64,000 bases of DNA from Leifsonia poae (lineage in GTDB: Bacteria > Actinomycetota > Actinomycetes > Actinomycetales > Microbacteriaceae). Position 1 is the stretch's first letter. Each line of letters opens with the position of its first letter. Below the pieces are notes generated by a model, which searched no databases, had not been told where the DNA came from, and was given only the letters and a program-made list of their open reading frames with translations. Positions 16,630 to 25,718 of this stretch are shown here, one piece after another. The position numbers and the translations under genes are program-made. The stretch is from positions 1 to 64,000 of the forward strand of contig NZ_BSEN01000009.1 in the NCBI RefSeq assembly GCF_027921845.1, in the 5' to 3' direction.

Positions 16630-16860
16630 TGCCCGGGCGGGGGTGAGCAGGTGGGGCGTTTGTGCTGTCCTGCTCCCGATCGTCTTTCTTGCCGTTCCGG
16701 CACAAAGATCGAGAGCGGGCGAAGGCGGCGCAGTGCCCGCAGGGAGTGGTTGCTAAGCGCAGGGAGCGAAGCGAGTGGAATCTGCAAAAAGCGATCGGAG
16801 GGAACGTAGCCGATGGAGCCCGCTATGATCGGCTGCCGGATCGGAAAGAAAACCTAGGGG
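16630..16860 (-). repeat. Diverged third copy of the long leader element
   Basis: In the sense of the pseudogene at 16575, this stretch contains CCGATCATAGCGGGCTCC, ACTCGCTTCGCTCCCTGC and CTCTCGATC ... GCCGGAACGGCAA, in the same order as the leaders before the 35428 and 37193 genes. It is the most diverged of the three copies. Confidence 0.65.
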
Positions 16861-17259
16861 AACAGCTCGCCGGAGGCGTTCCTTCCAGCAAATGACGGCG
16901 CCGCCTCCGTGCGGCTCCGCTTCCCGCCCGAAACCATCGTGAAGGTACCGTGCGCTTACTCACCTAGCTGGTCGCGTCAACTGCATACAACGGTCGTACC
17001 GCTAGGAGCTAAAGCGGGCCCGCGTTGGTTCGACAGGACGGCGGCCTGTCTTCGCCGGGCGCTACCTCGAGATTCCGCCGGTCGGCGCCGTCGAGGACGC
17101 GTCACTCTCGCGCTCGTGCCGCTTGAGGTACGCCGTTCAGCAATGACAGGCAGGAGGACCTTCGACTCTTGCCCGTGGGGCGCGCACCGGCTTGGGTGGG
17201 ACCAACCGAAACCCACCCCCTTCACGCACGATGTGCCGGGTTGTCCGATTGGATCCACC
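16861..17259 (+). other. Gene-free stretch upstream of the DUF5652 gene
   Basis: No supported gene. The first ~85 bases resemble 10,330-10,436. The last 110 bases should hold the promoter of the 17260 gene, including a weak DevR-like box at 17155. Confidence 0.35.
17155..17168 (+). promoter_or_regulatory. Weak DevR-like box upstream of the DUF5652 gene
   Basis: AGGACCTTCGACTC matches GGGACTTTCGTCCC at 10 of 14 positions by eye, 92 bases before the 17260 start. A match of this quality alone is not significant. Confidence 0.25.
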
Positions 17260-17580
17260 ATGATGCTGCACTCGAAATCGACCGATCATATCCACCACAA
17301 CCACAACTACAACCACATGCCCAGCCCGGGCGCGCAGGCCGCGATCGCGGCGGCCGTCGTGTGGACACTCGCGTGGAAGGGCGCATCGCTGTGGCGCGCC
17401 GCGAAGAACGACAGCAAACCATGGTTCGGTGTTCTGCTGGTCTCCAACACGCTCGGCATCCTTGACGCGATCTACCTGTTCGGAGTCGATGGAGCCCGGC
17501 GTCGGCATGAGCGGGACGACGCCGTGCTGCGTGCGGCCGTCGGCGAGCCCGAGCAGCTCGGCCACCCTCAGGAAACGTAA
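17260..17580 (+). CDS. DUF5652-like small membrane protein
   Basis: 106 residues. A His/Asn-rich start (HSKSTDHIHHNHNYNHM) precedes two membrane helices with LAWKGASLWRAAKND and LLVSNTLGILDAIYLF, the pattern of DUF5652 proteins (LxWKxxALWxAxxxxxxxWF ... NTLGIL). The His-rich stretch may bind metal. The start could be either of two ATG codons at 17260 and 17263. It ends two bases before the convergent antiporter gene. Confidence 0.65.
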   Translation: MMLHSKSTDHIHHNHNYNHMPSPGAQAAIAAAVVWTLAWKGASLWRAAKNDSKPWFGVLLVSNTLGILDAIYLFGVDGARRRHERDDAVLRAAVGEPEQLGHPQET

Positions 17581-17581
17581 G

Positions 17582-18742
17582 TCACATCGGGTCAGCCTGC
17601 TTGCCAGCTGCGGCTCGCCGCCCGATGGTGCCGATCGCGACCGCCGCGACCGCGACACTGATCAACGCTCCCAGAACGATGGCCGCGTCTTCTCCCGGTG
17701 CGAGCGTGCCGGCCTGGATTCCCAGGGTCACGGCCGCGACAGGCACACCGAGCTGGCCGGCCGACGCGAGAGTCTGAACCCACGGCAATCCGGTGATTCG
17801 CGCTGGCGTGTGCACGACGACGGCCGCGACGCCGAGAGCGAGGCCGAGCAGGATCATCGCCGGATGCGTGGCGAACGATCGAAGATCAAGTGAGGCTCCG
17901 AGCCAGACGAAGAACAGCGGGCCGAAGAAGCCCTCGGTCATCCCGAACAGCTGACGCGCGAGGCGGTGCGGTTCACCCGTCGCCGACAGGAGAAGGCCGA
18001 GCGCGAACCCGGCGAGCATGATGGAAATGTCGGTGAATTGAGCGATCGCCCCGAAGCTGAACAGCGTCAGCAGGCTGAACCGCAGTTCGAGGGCGAATCG
18101 TCGCTTCTCCGAGTACTGGTGCAGGCGGGAACGGGCTCCCGACCGGTCGAAACGCCGCAGTGCGAAGAAAAGGAGCAAGGCGGCGACCGCGATGACCGCT
18201 GCGCCGAGTGCCGCGAGACCTGCCCGCCCAGGTGCAGCCACGATCGGGAGGATCACGATGCAGGCGATGTCGGCTACGGCGATCTGCGCCATCAACTGCC
18301 CCACCGTCGCCCGCCGGACGCCCACCGACTGGAGCATCGGCAGCACGATCGCCGCCGAAGACGAGGCAATCACCACGGCGTAAACAGCGGCGTGGCCGGT
18401 GCCGAAGAGCGCCGCAAGAGCGATTCCTCCAATCGCTGCCGCCGTCCCGACGACGGCAGCCCCCGCGATGCCGCGCCGCAGAGCGGCTCTCGCGGCGACG
18501 TCGCGCACCGGGATCTGGGAGCCGACGACGACCATCGTCAGTCCGAATCCGATATCCGCCAGCAACCGGAACTCGTTGTTGCTCGCGTCGACCAGCCCGA
18601 AACCCGAGGCGCCGATCAGCAGGCCGCCGACGAGTTCGCCGACGATGACCGGGATACGCCACCCCGATCGGAGTGCGAGCAGCGGGCCGAGCAGCCCGAC
18701 GAGCACGATCAGCGCCAGCAGCGAGAAGCTCACGATGGCCAC
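17582..18742 (-). CDS. CPA2-type cation:proton antiporter (KefB-like)
   Basis: 386 residues with about 12 membrane helices and no C-terminal TrkA domain. CPA2 motifs are seen in IPVIVGELVGGLLIGASGFG, IASSSAAIVLPML, QIAVADIACIVI and GPLFFVWLGASLDL. It should exchange K+ or Na+ for protons. It lies in the same direction as the downstream-reading alcohol dehydrogenase gene (18791-19861), 48 bases away, so the two may be co-transcribed. Confidence 0.9.
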   Translation of the reverse strand: MAIVSFSLLALIVLVGLLGPLLALRSGWRIPVIVGELVGGLLIGASGFGLVDASNNEFRLLADIGFGLTMVVVGSQIPVRDVAARAALRRGIAGAAVVGTAAAIGGIALAALFGTGHAAVYAVVIASSSAAIVLPMLQSVGVRRATVGQLMAQIAVADIACIVILPIVAAPGRAGLAALGAAVIAVAALLLFFALRRFDRSGARSRLHQYSEKRRFALELRFSLLTLFSFGAIAQFTDISIMLAGFALGLLLSATGEPHRLARQLFGMTEGFFGPLFFVWLGASLDLRSFATHPAMILLGLALGVAAVVVHTPARITGLPWVQTLASAGQLGVPVAAVTLGIQAGTLAPGEDAAIVLGALISVAVAAVAIGTIGRRAAAGKQADPM

Positions 18743-18790
18743 CCTAGCGACAGGGATGCCTCAGGCCTCCCGCACCCGCTGACGCGGAGG

Positions 18791-19861
18791 TCAGCCGCGG
18801 GCGGTGTCCCGTGCCGAATCCACCAGAGATGGGTTGGTTGGGGCGGAGCCGTCGTAGGTGAACACCAGCCGGGCCGGGATCTCTCCCGAGAGCACGTCGT
18901 CAACCGCTTCGTTGACGTTCTCGAGGCTGCGCGGCATCGCGACGACCCGGGTGCGACCGGCGGCATGCAGCGCGAAGACCTCGACGAGATCCTGCCGGGT
19001 GCCGACGATCGATCCGATGATCGAGATGCCTTTGAGCACGGTGTCGAAGACCGGCACGGTCAGGGCGCCGTCGGCGGGCAGCGAGACAAGGATGAGCCGG
19101 CCTCCTCTGTTGAGTGATGCGAACGCCTGCGCGAACACGGTAGGGGCGACGGCTAGCACCACGGCCACGTCGGCGCCGCCGACATGCGTCAGCGCCTGAA
19201 CGGGATCGACATCGAGAGCGTTGACCACATGGTCGGCGCCGAGCTCGAGAGCGAGTTCGAGCTTCGCGTCAGTCACGTCGATCGCTGTGACCTGGGCACC
19301 GACCAGGCGTGCATACTGCACCGCCAGGTGGCCGAGCCCGCCGACACCGAAGACGGCGACGCGTTCGCCGGGAACGACTTTCGCCGCCTTGATCGCCGCG
19401 TAGGTGGTGACACCGGCACAGGTCAGCGGAGCGGCGTCGAACGGCGAGACGTCGTCAGGGACGGGAACGGCGAACCGGGCGTCGGCGAGCGCGTACTCCG
19501 CGTATCCGCCGTCGACGGCATAGCCGGTGTTGCGCTGCTGCTCGCAGAGGTTCTCACGTCCGTCGATGCAGTACCGGCACTCACCGCAGGCGTAACCGAG
19601 CCACGGCATCGCGACCCTCTGACCGACCGTGCGGGCGCGGACACCATCACCGAGTTGCTCGATGATTCCGACGCCCTCGTGACCGGGAACGAAGGGAAGG
19701 TCGGGCTTGACCGGCCAGTCCCCGCGGATGGCATGAATGTCGGTGTGACAGAGGCCGCATGCCTCCAACCGCACCAGCACCTGCCCGGGACCCGGACGGG
19801 GAACAGGACGGTCCTCGATGATGAGGGGCTTGTCGAAAGCAATGGCGACCGCTGCACGCAT
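18791..19861 (-). CDS. Zinc-dependent alcohol dehydrogenase (AdhP-like)
   Basis: 356 residues. Catalytic zinc motif CGLCHTDIHAIRGDWP (~residues 35-50) and GHEGVGIIEQLG; the four structural-zinc Cys lie in CGECRYCIDGRENLCEQQ; the NAD-binding GVGGLGHLAVQYA follows. It interconverts alcohols and aldehydes with NAD(H). The start ATG at 19861 has GGAGAA upstream. It is divergent from the 20015 gene with a strong DevR-like box (19948-19961) between. Fermentative dehydrogenases are typical members of DevR/OsdR regulons. Confidence 0.93.
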   Translation of the reverse strand: MRAAVAIAFDKPLIIEDRPVPRPGPGQVLVRLEACGLCHTDIHAIRGDWPVKPDLPFVPGHEGVGIIEQLGDGVRARTVGQRVAMPWLGYACGECRYCIDGRENLCEQQRNTGYAVDGGYAEYALADARFAVPVPDDVSPFDAAPLTCAGVTTYAAIKAAKVVPGERVAVFGVGGLGHLAVQYARLVGAQVTAIDVTDAKLELALELGADHVVNALDVDPVQALTHVGGADVAVVLAVAPTVFAQAFASLNRGGRLILVSLPADGALTVPVFDTVLKGISIIGSIVGTRQDLVEVFALHAAGRTRVVAMPRSLENVNEAVDDVLSGEIPARLVFTYDGSAPTNPSLVDSARDTARG

Positions 19862-19947
19862 GGGGTTCTCCTTCAGATGACGTGCAGTCAGTCTCGACGC
19901 CACCGCCCTTTCATGGATGGGCACAAGGTCCCGCCGCGACCGTCCAC

Positions 19948-19961
19948 GGGTCTTTCGTCCC
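19948..19961 (+). promoter_or_regulatory. Strong DevR/OsdR-like box
   Basis: GGGTCTTTCGTCCC matches GGGACTTTCGTCCC at 13 of 14 positions by eye. It lies between the divergent alcohol dehydrogenase (start 19861) and membrane protein (start 20015), 54 bases before the latter. Confidence 0.6.
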
Positions 19962-20014
19962 TACAGCACAGGCGCGATACCGCGCACCCTGGGAGCACAC
20001 CGTCGGGAGGCATC

Positions 20015-20455
20015 ATGAAGCATTGGATCCGCGTCACTCTCACCACTCTGACCTCGACGATCGGCCTCACCGCGATCGCGGGAGGAACCGCGCTGCTGGT
20101 CGGTTCGTTCGCGAACGAGGAATCCGAAGCGATCGTGCCGGATCGTGCGTTCCTCGGCGACAGTCCGTTCACCTCATATGTGGTGCCCGGCGTGCTTCTG
20201 GCGGTCGTCGTCGGCGGAACCCACCTGGCCGCCGCAGTCCTGGTCGGCCGCCGCGCGTCAGCAGCACCGGTCGCTGTCGCTGTCGCCGGATTCGGGCTGC
20301 TCATCTGGATCTTCGTGCAAATGATGTTCATCCCGTTCAGCGTGCTGCAGGCCCTCTACTTCGCGGGTGGTCTGGCCGAACTCGGGCTGCTGATGCTCGG
20401 CCTCGGCCTGTTCACGCCGGCCCGCACGACGGCGCGTGTTTCGGGTGGCCGTTGA
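20015..20455 (+). CDS. Four-helix membrane protein (paralogue of 15427-15885)
   Basis: 146 residues with four membrane helices. Similar to the protein at 15427-15885 (SPFTSYVVPGVLLAVVVGG, AGFGLLIWIFVQM, LQALYFAGG). The start has GGGAGG eight bases upstream. It is followed after two bases by the beta-CASP hydrolase, so the two are co-transcribed. Function unknown; control by the box at 19948 is inferred. Confidence 0.75.
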   Translation: MKHWIRVTLTTLTSTIGLTAIAGGTALLVGSFANEESEAIVPDRAFLGDSPFTSYVVPGVLLAVVVGGTHLAAAVLVGRRASAAPVAVAVAGFGLLIWIFVQMMFIPFSVLQALYFAGGLAELGLLMLGLGLFTPARTTARVSGGR

Positions 20456-20457
20456 CC

Positions 20458-21837
20458 ATGGACACCTTCCTGCGTTTCCTGGGCGCGACCGATACGGTCA
20501 CCGGCTCCCGCTACCTGCTCGAGACGCCGGCGGGGCGCATCCTGGTGGACTGCGGCCTGTTCCAGGGCTACAAGACGCTCCGTGAACGCAACTGGAAACC
20601 GTTCGCCGTGGACCCGGCGTCGATCGACGCAGTCCTCATCACCCATGCGCATCTCGACCACACCGGATATCTGCCCGCGCTGGTGCGTGACGGGTTCCGC
20701 GGCACGATCCACGCCACCCACGGCACCACCGATCTCAGTCGGCTGATCCTCCCGGACAGCGGCCGGCTGTTGGAAGAACAGGCGTCGTTCGCCACTCGTC
20801 ATCACACCTCCAAGCACGAGACGCCGCGCCCGCTGTACACGGAGCAGGACGCGCTCACCGCGCTGGAGCGGTTCCGGAGCCACCGGTTCGACGACCAGGT
20901 GCCGCTCGGCAACGGCGTCTCCGCCCGTTTCGTGCCGGCTGGGCATATTCTCGGCGCCGCTCAAGTGCATGTGGACGCGCAGGGCGCTCGCGTGCACCTC
21001 ACCGGCGACCTCGGCCGGCAGGACGACCCGCTGATGCAGCCGCCGCGTGCTCTCGAAGAGACCGACGTGCTAGTCACCGAGTCGACCTACGGCAACCGGA
21101 CGCATCCGCTCGAGGACCCGTCAACACCGCTCGGGGAGATCATCACCCGGGTCTGTTCCCGTGGAGGCGTGGTTCTTCTTCCGGCGTTCGCGGTTGGCCG
21201 CGCCGAGTCTCTGCTGCTGCACCTCTCACGTCTTCGCCGTCGTGGCGAGATCCCGGACGTCCCCGTCTACCTCAACAGTCCGATGGCGGTGAACGCGTCG
21301 GACATTTACGGGCGCTATCCGCAGGAGCAACGCATTTCCTCCCACGAGTTCAAGGCCATGTACTCGCTGGCGACATTGGTGCGGACGGTCGACGAGTCCA
21401 AGCTCCTCAACCTACGTGGCGGACCCGCCGTCATCATCTCCGCCAGCGGGATGCTCGAGGGCGGACGGATTCTTCATCACATTGTCGCCTACGGGTCCGA
21501 TCCGCGGAACGCGATCGTGCTCACCGGTTTCCAGGCCGGCGGGACACGAGGAGCAGCCCTGCAACGCGGCGAAAGGACACTTCGCATCTACGGTAGGGAT
21601 GTCTCGATCCGCGCTGAGGTCCTCACCCTGCAGACGCTGTCGGCGCACGCCGATGCATCGCAGATCCTGGACTGGCTGCGGGCGTCCCCGACACCCCCAA
21701 AGGTCACGTTCGTCACCCACGGCGAACCCGACGCGTCCGACGCGCTGCGCCGGCGCATCCAGAACACCCTCGGCTGGACGGCTCATGTTCCCGACCTCGG
21801 CGAGACGGTCAACGTCACCGAGATCGCCCGCAGCTGA
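20458..21837 (+). CDS. MBL-fold/beta-CASP hydrolase (RNA-processing type)
   Basis: 459 residues. Metallo-beta-lactamase motif 2 is THAHLDHTGYLPALV (~residues 61-75), other metal ligands lie in AGHILGAA and TGDLGR, and the beta-CASP insert has LLPAFAVGRAESLLLHL. The end has SAHADASQILDWL and FVTHGEPDASDAL, the last His motifs of the CPSF73/YSH1-like branch. Relatives cleave RNA. Such genes recur beside stress proteins in actinobacterial dormancy clusters, and this one may remodel RNA under hypoxia (inference). Confidence 0.9.
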   Translation: MDTFLRFLGATDTVTGSRYLLETPAGRILVDCGLFQGYKTLRERNWKPFAVDPASIDAVLITHAHLDHTGYLPALVRDGFRGTIHATHGTTDLSRLILPDSGRLLEEQASFATRHHTSKHETPRPLYTEQDALTALERFRSHRFDDQVPLGNGVSARFVPAGHILGAAQVHVDAQGARVHLTGDLGRQDDPLMQPPRALEETDVLVTESTYGNRTHPLEDPSTPLGEIITRVCSRGGVVLLPAFAVGRAESLLLHLSRLRRRGEIPDVPVYLNSPMAVNASDIYGRYPQEQRISSHEFKAMYSLATLVRTVDESKLLNLRGGPAVIISASGMLEGGRILHHIVAYGSDPRNAIVLTGFQAGGTRGAALQRGERTLRIYGRDVSIRAEVLTLQTLSAHADASQILDWLRASPTPPKVTFVTHGEPDASDALRRRIQNTLGWTAHVPDLGETVNVTEIARS

Positions 21838-21847
21838 AGCGCCGTGG

Positions 21848-24499
21848 TCACCCCGCGGCTTGCGGTGACTTCGCCGTGAAGCGCGCCGCACGCCGCCCCA
21901 CCCGATGCTGGTACCCGCGCCGGCGCAGTGCAGCGCTCGGTGGCCGCTGGGCGGCGCGGGCGAAGAACCAGGCCTTCGCGAACTCGACGAGCACCAGGTA
22001 TGCCACGATCATCCCGACGACCGCGAGCAGGAACGGCAGCGGGATGGGCGCGAAGCCGAGCACACCGGCAAGCGGAGAGAACGGCAACCACGCACCCACC
22101 GCCACCACGCTCAGCGACGCAAGAACTAGGGCGAGGGATGGTCTGCTGCGGAAGAACGGCACCCGGCGGGTGCGGATGGCGAAGATGATCAGGGTCTGGG
22201 TGGCGATCGACTCGATGAACCAGCCGGTGCGGAACTCCGCGGGGGCCGCGCTGAACACGAAGATCATCAGCGCGAACGTCGCGAAGTCGAAGAGGGAACT
22301 GATCGGGCCGAACAGCAGCATGAACCGTCGGATGTACGCGATGTCCCAATGCGCGGGCGCCTGCAGTTGCTCCCGATCGACGCGATCGGTCGGGATGGCG
22401 AGCTGACCGGTGTCGTAGAGGAGGTTGTTCAGCAGGATCTGGCCGGGGAGCATCGGCAGGAACGGCAGCACGATCGACGCGATCGACGCGCTGAACATGT
22501 TCCCGAAGTTGCTCGACGTCCCCATCAGCACGTATTTGATGGTATTCGCGAAGATCCGGCGCCCCTCCATCACACCGTCCGCCAGCACGCTCAGGTCCTT
22601 GTCGAGAAGCAGCACGTCGGCCGCGTCCTTCGCCACGTCGGCGGCAGACTCGACGGAGATGCCGATGTCTGCCCTGTGAAGGGCCAGGGCGTCGTTGACC
22701 CCATCGCCGAGGAAGCCGACTGCCCGCCCCTTCTGCCGGAGTTGGGTGATGATGCGCGCCTTCTGCTCGGGGGAAACCCGGGCGAAGATGGTCGCCTGCT
22801 TGGCGGCGTCGGCGAGCTCGTCATCGTTCAGACGATCGATGTCGTCACCGACCAGCGTGCCGCCGGACGTCATGCCAAGGTCGGCGCAGACCTTCTCGGC
22901 GACCTTCGCGTTGTCGCCTGTCGCGATCTTGACAGCGATTCCGAGCTCCGCGAGGCGTTCCAGCGAAGCGCTTGCGTCCGCTTTCGGCCGGTCGACGAAG
23001 ACCAGCAGACCGACGAGGGTGAGCCCGTGCTCGTCGTCCGGTGTGAGACGAGAGCCAGGGACGGCATCCCGCACCGCAACGGCCACGACCCGGGCGCCCG
23101 CCTCGTACTGTGTGTCGAGCACGCTCTGCGCCGCGGGAGGAATTGCGACGCAGCGACGCATCAGGTCCTCGGGCGCTCCCTTGCTGACCAGCCGGGTTCG
23201 GCCGTCGGCCCCGGTAATGAGCACGCTGGTCATCCTGCGCTCATGGTCGAACGGCAGCGTGGCGAGCTTGCGGTGCCCCGCCGGGTCGAATCCGCCGGCA
23301 ACGTCGCTCTCCCACAGGGACGTGTCGAGCGCGTTGAGCCCGACGGTCGATGGGCCCGCGACGGAGTAGTCGGTCTCCGTGGCGAGAAGCCCCAGTTCAA
23401 CGACGTCGCCGCTCGTGCTGACACCGTCGACCGCTATACCGGATGTGAAACTGATGCGCCCCTCGGTGAGGGTGCCGGTCTTATCAGTCACCAGCATGTC
23501 CAGATCGCCGAGATCCTCGATGCAGACCAGCCGTTTCACCAGAACGCGGCGCTTCGCGAGGGCACGCGAACCGGTGGCCAGGCTCGTGCTGACGACCGCC
23601 GGCAGAAGTTGCGGGGTTATTCCGACCGCGATCGCCAGCGAGAAGAGCAACGACTCGATAAGAGGCCTCTGCAGTAACAGGTTCGCGACGAAAATCACGG
23701 TGGTGAGCACGAGAGCGACCTCAAGCAGAAGAAGCGAGAACCGACCGAGACCGCGCTGGAACTCCGTCTGCGGCTGCTGCGTGCCGAGTCCGACGGCGAT
23801 CCGGCCGAACTCCGTGTTCGGTCCGGTCGCCACCACCACGCCCGTTCCTCCCCCCGACTGCACCACGGTTCCCATGAGGACACAGCTCGAGAGGTCGCCG
23901 AGTGCCGCCCCGGCGGGCGTCGGCTGCGGACTCTTGGCCACCGGAAGCGATTCGCCAGTGACGATGCTCTCATCGCAGAGCAGGTCGTCGGCGACGAGCA
24001 ACCGGATGTCAGCGGGGACGACGCTGCCCACGGCGAGCGCCACCACGTCGCCTGGAACAAGGTCGACGACATCGACACTGCGGCGAGCACCGTCCCGCGT
24101 TACGACCGCGTTGTAACGCACCCGGTCGTGCAACGCGTCGGCGGCCCGTTCGGCACGGAACTCGTTGACGAACCCGAGTCCGACACTGACGACCAAGATG
24201 ACGAAGATGATGACGGAGTTCGCGGCGTCCCCCACGAAGGCCGAGACGATCGCGGTGACGAGCAGGAGCAGCAGGATCGGGCTCTTAAGCTGACGGCCAA
24301 GGACACGCCACGGCCGGGCACGGTGGCCACGGATCGCGTTCGGGCCGACGGTCGCGAGGCGTGCCGCCGCTTCCGACGACGACAACCCTTCCGGGCCGGA
24401 GCCCACCCGTTCGAGGACCTCGCCTTGCGGTCGCGCGGCAGCATCGCGGAGAGCGTCCGGTGCGGTGGTCGCGGCCGGAGCGGATTCGCGAACCACCAC
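21848..24499 (-). CDS. MgtA/MgtB-like P-type ATPase (Mg2+ uptake type)
   Basis: About 883 residues. P-type ATPase landmarks: actuator CDESIVTGESLPVAKS, phosphorylation site TDKTGTLTEGRIS (encoded near 23,480), nucleotide-binding region, hinge LGDGVNDALALHRADIGISV, and ten helices in the type-IIIB arrangement. It should import Mg2+ using ATP. The frame is open to 24589, but that would overlap the small gene at 24502; the GTG at 24499, two bases after that gene's stop with CAGGG upstream, is preferred. It is the last gene of the stress operon that starts with three universal stress proteins. Confidence 0.9.
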   Translation of the reverse strand: MVVRESAPAATTAPDALRDAAARPQGEVLERVGSGPEGLSSSEAAARLATVGPNAIRGHRARPWRVLGRQLKSPILLLLLVTAIVSAFVGDAANSVIIFVILVVSVGLGFVNEFRAERAADALHDRVRYNAVVTRDGARRSVDVVDLVPGDVVALAVGSVVPADIRLLVADDLLCDESIVTGESLPVAKSPQPTPAGAALGDLSSCVLMGTVVQSGGGTGVVVATGPNTEFGRIAVGLGTQQPQTEFQRGLGRFSLLLLEVALVLTTVIFVANLLLQRPLIESLLFSLAIAVGITPQLLPAVVSTSLATGSRALAKRRVLVKRLVCIEDLGDLDMLVTDKTGTLTEGRISFTSGIAVDGVSTSGDVVELGLLATETDYSVAGPSTVGLNALDTSLWESDVAGGFDPAGHRKLATLPFDHERRMTSVLITGADGRTRLVSKGAPEDLMRRCVAIPPAAQSVLDTQYEAGARVVAVAVRDAVPGSRLTPDDEHGLTLVGLLVFVDRPKADASASLERLAELGIAVKIATGDNAKVAEKVCADLGMTSGGTLVGDDIDRLNDDELADAAKQATIFARVSPEQKARIITQLRQKGRAVGFLGDGVNDALALHRADIGISVESAADVAKDAADVLLLDKDLSVLADGVMEGRRIFANTIKYVLMGTSSNFGNMFSASIASIVLPFLPMLPGQILLNNLLYDTGQLAIPTDRVDREQLQAPAHWDIAYIRRFMLLFGPISSLFDFATFALMIFVFSAAPAEFRTGWFIESIATQTLIIFAIRTRRVPFFRSRPSLALVLASLSVVAVGAWLPFSPLAGVLGFAPIPLPFLLAVVGMIVAYLVLVEFAKAWFFARAAQRPPSAALRRRGYQHRVGRRAARFTAKSPQAAG

Positions 24500-24501
24500 G
24501 C

Positions 24502-24771
24502 TCAGCCCTGCACCGACGCGAGATTCCACTGCGCGGCACCGGAGCTTTTCACCTCGAAGGTGTGGGCCTCCCCTGCCGCCGAAGAGCAACGCAGCAGCCA
24601 GCCGGTGACGATGGCGGGGTGCGGGTGCGACCCGTCGGGCGTGGGCTGGGTGCGTCCGAGAGCTATCGGTGTCTCGTCGACATAGAACGGGGTCCCGTGC
24701 CAGATCAGCCGGACGGGCACATCCTGTTCCAGCACCATGTTGACGCGCTCCTTCACCGGCGTGTCAGTCAT
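24502..24771 (-). CDS. Hypothetical protein in the stress operon (89 aa)
   Basis: 89 residues, soluble. VRLIWHGTPFYVDETPIAL and the later TGWLLRCSSAAGEAHTFEVK suggest a small beta-barrel, like actinobacterial DUF6504-type proteins, but this is only a resemblance. It overlaps the preceding universal stress gene by 8 bases and ends two bases before the P-type ATPase start, so it is part of the operon. Confidence 0.6.
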   Translation of the reverse strand: MTDTPVKERVNMVLEQDVPVRLIWHGTPFYVDETPIALGRTQPTPDGSHPHPAIVTGWLLRCSSAAGEAHTFEVKSSGAAQWNLASVQG

Positions 24772-25636
24772 GATGCTCGCCTTCCGGGCCGACGACGATC
24801 ACCGGGCTCACCAGTTCGAGGATCACTCCGTGCGAGACCGAGCCGAGCCAGGCGCGTCTCCATCTACCGAGCCGGCGGCTGCCGACGACGACGGCGGTAG
24901 CCGTTCTTCCCGCCTCGCGCAGGGCGATGACGGGTTCACCGTGCACCAGCACCGACTCGATCGTCAGCCCGGCGTGCCGCCGGCCCACGGTTCGCACCCG
25001 GTCGTCGAGCAGTTCGCGACGCGCCCGATCGGTGGATTCCACGAAGTCGTCATCCGGGACCGCGGTCGGCTGCCACGCCAACGGCTCCAACCAGGCATGC
25101 ACGATCGTCAACGGTTCACCACGGCGCGACGCCTCCCGTGCCGCGAACTCGAGTGCATGGTCGCCGACACTCGTGCCGTCGATGCCGACGACGATGCCAA
25201 CCCGCCGCGGCTCGTCCGGGTCGGTCGCAGGGACGATCGCGACCGGACCGTTGGCCGCGGCCGCCAGCCGAGCCCCGAACGACCAGCCGAAGCGGGCACG
25301 CGGGCCAGTGCGACGCTCGGTGCCGACCACGACGAGAGTGCGCGGCGACGTTTCCGCGAACAGCGCATCGAGCGGATCAGCAACGAGCACGCTGCTGCGC
25401 ACCGCCAGCTGCGGCGCGGTGATGCGCAGTTGCGCGATCCTCACGTCAAGACGTTCCTGCTCCTGCGCTTCGTACACCGGGTCGAGGGCCTCAACGTCGC
25501 CCAGATACACACCACTGTCGACAACATCGATGATCGTAATTGTTCCGTTGCGTCCGGACTCACGTTCGACCGCCCACGCCAGGGCCGCGTCGGCTGCCAT
25601 CGTCGCGTTCCAGCAGACGACGGTTCGCTCCGTCAT
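24764..25636 (-). CDS. Universal stress protein, two USP domains (copy 1)
   Basis: 290 residues, two tandem USP domains of about 145 residues. It begins MTERTVVCWNATMAADAAL. The second domain has GIDGTSVGDHALEF and ends GSRRLGRWRRAWLGSVSHG, where the second Gly of the ATP-binding G2xG9xGS motif is Arg, so nucleotide binding is uncertain. The ATG at 25636 has GAGGAG upstream and is chosen over the in-frame starts at 25726 and 25774. It is very similar to the next gene upstream (25719-26588), a recent tandem duplicate. Confidence 0.88.
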   Translation of the reverse strand: MTERTVVCWNATMAADAALAWAVERESGRNGTITIIDVVDSGVYLGDVEALDPVYEAQEQERLDVRIAQLRITAPQLAVRSSVLVADPLDALFAETSPRTLVVVGTERRTGPRARFGWSFGARLAAAANGPVAIVPATDPDEPRRVGIVVGIDGTSVGDHALEFAAREASRRGEPLTIVHAWLEPLAWQPTAVPDDDFVESTDRARRELLDDRVRTVGRRHAGLTIESVLVHGEPVIALREAGRTATAVVVGSRRLGRWRRAWLGSVSHGVILELVSPVIVVGPEGEHHD

Positions 25637-25718
25637 CGTGTGCTCCTCACTTGTCGACTGATTCCATTCGTCTAATCGCGGTCGGGGCGCTCGGTCGACG
25701 GGTACGTTCGCGGTTGTA

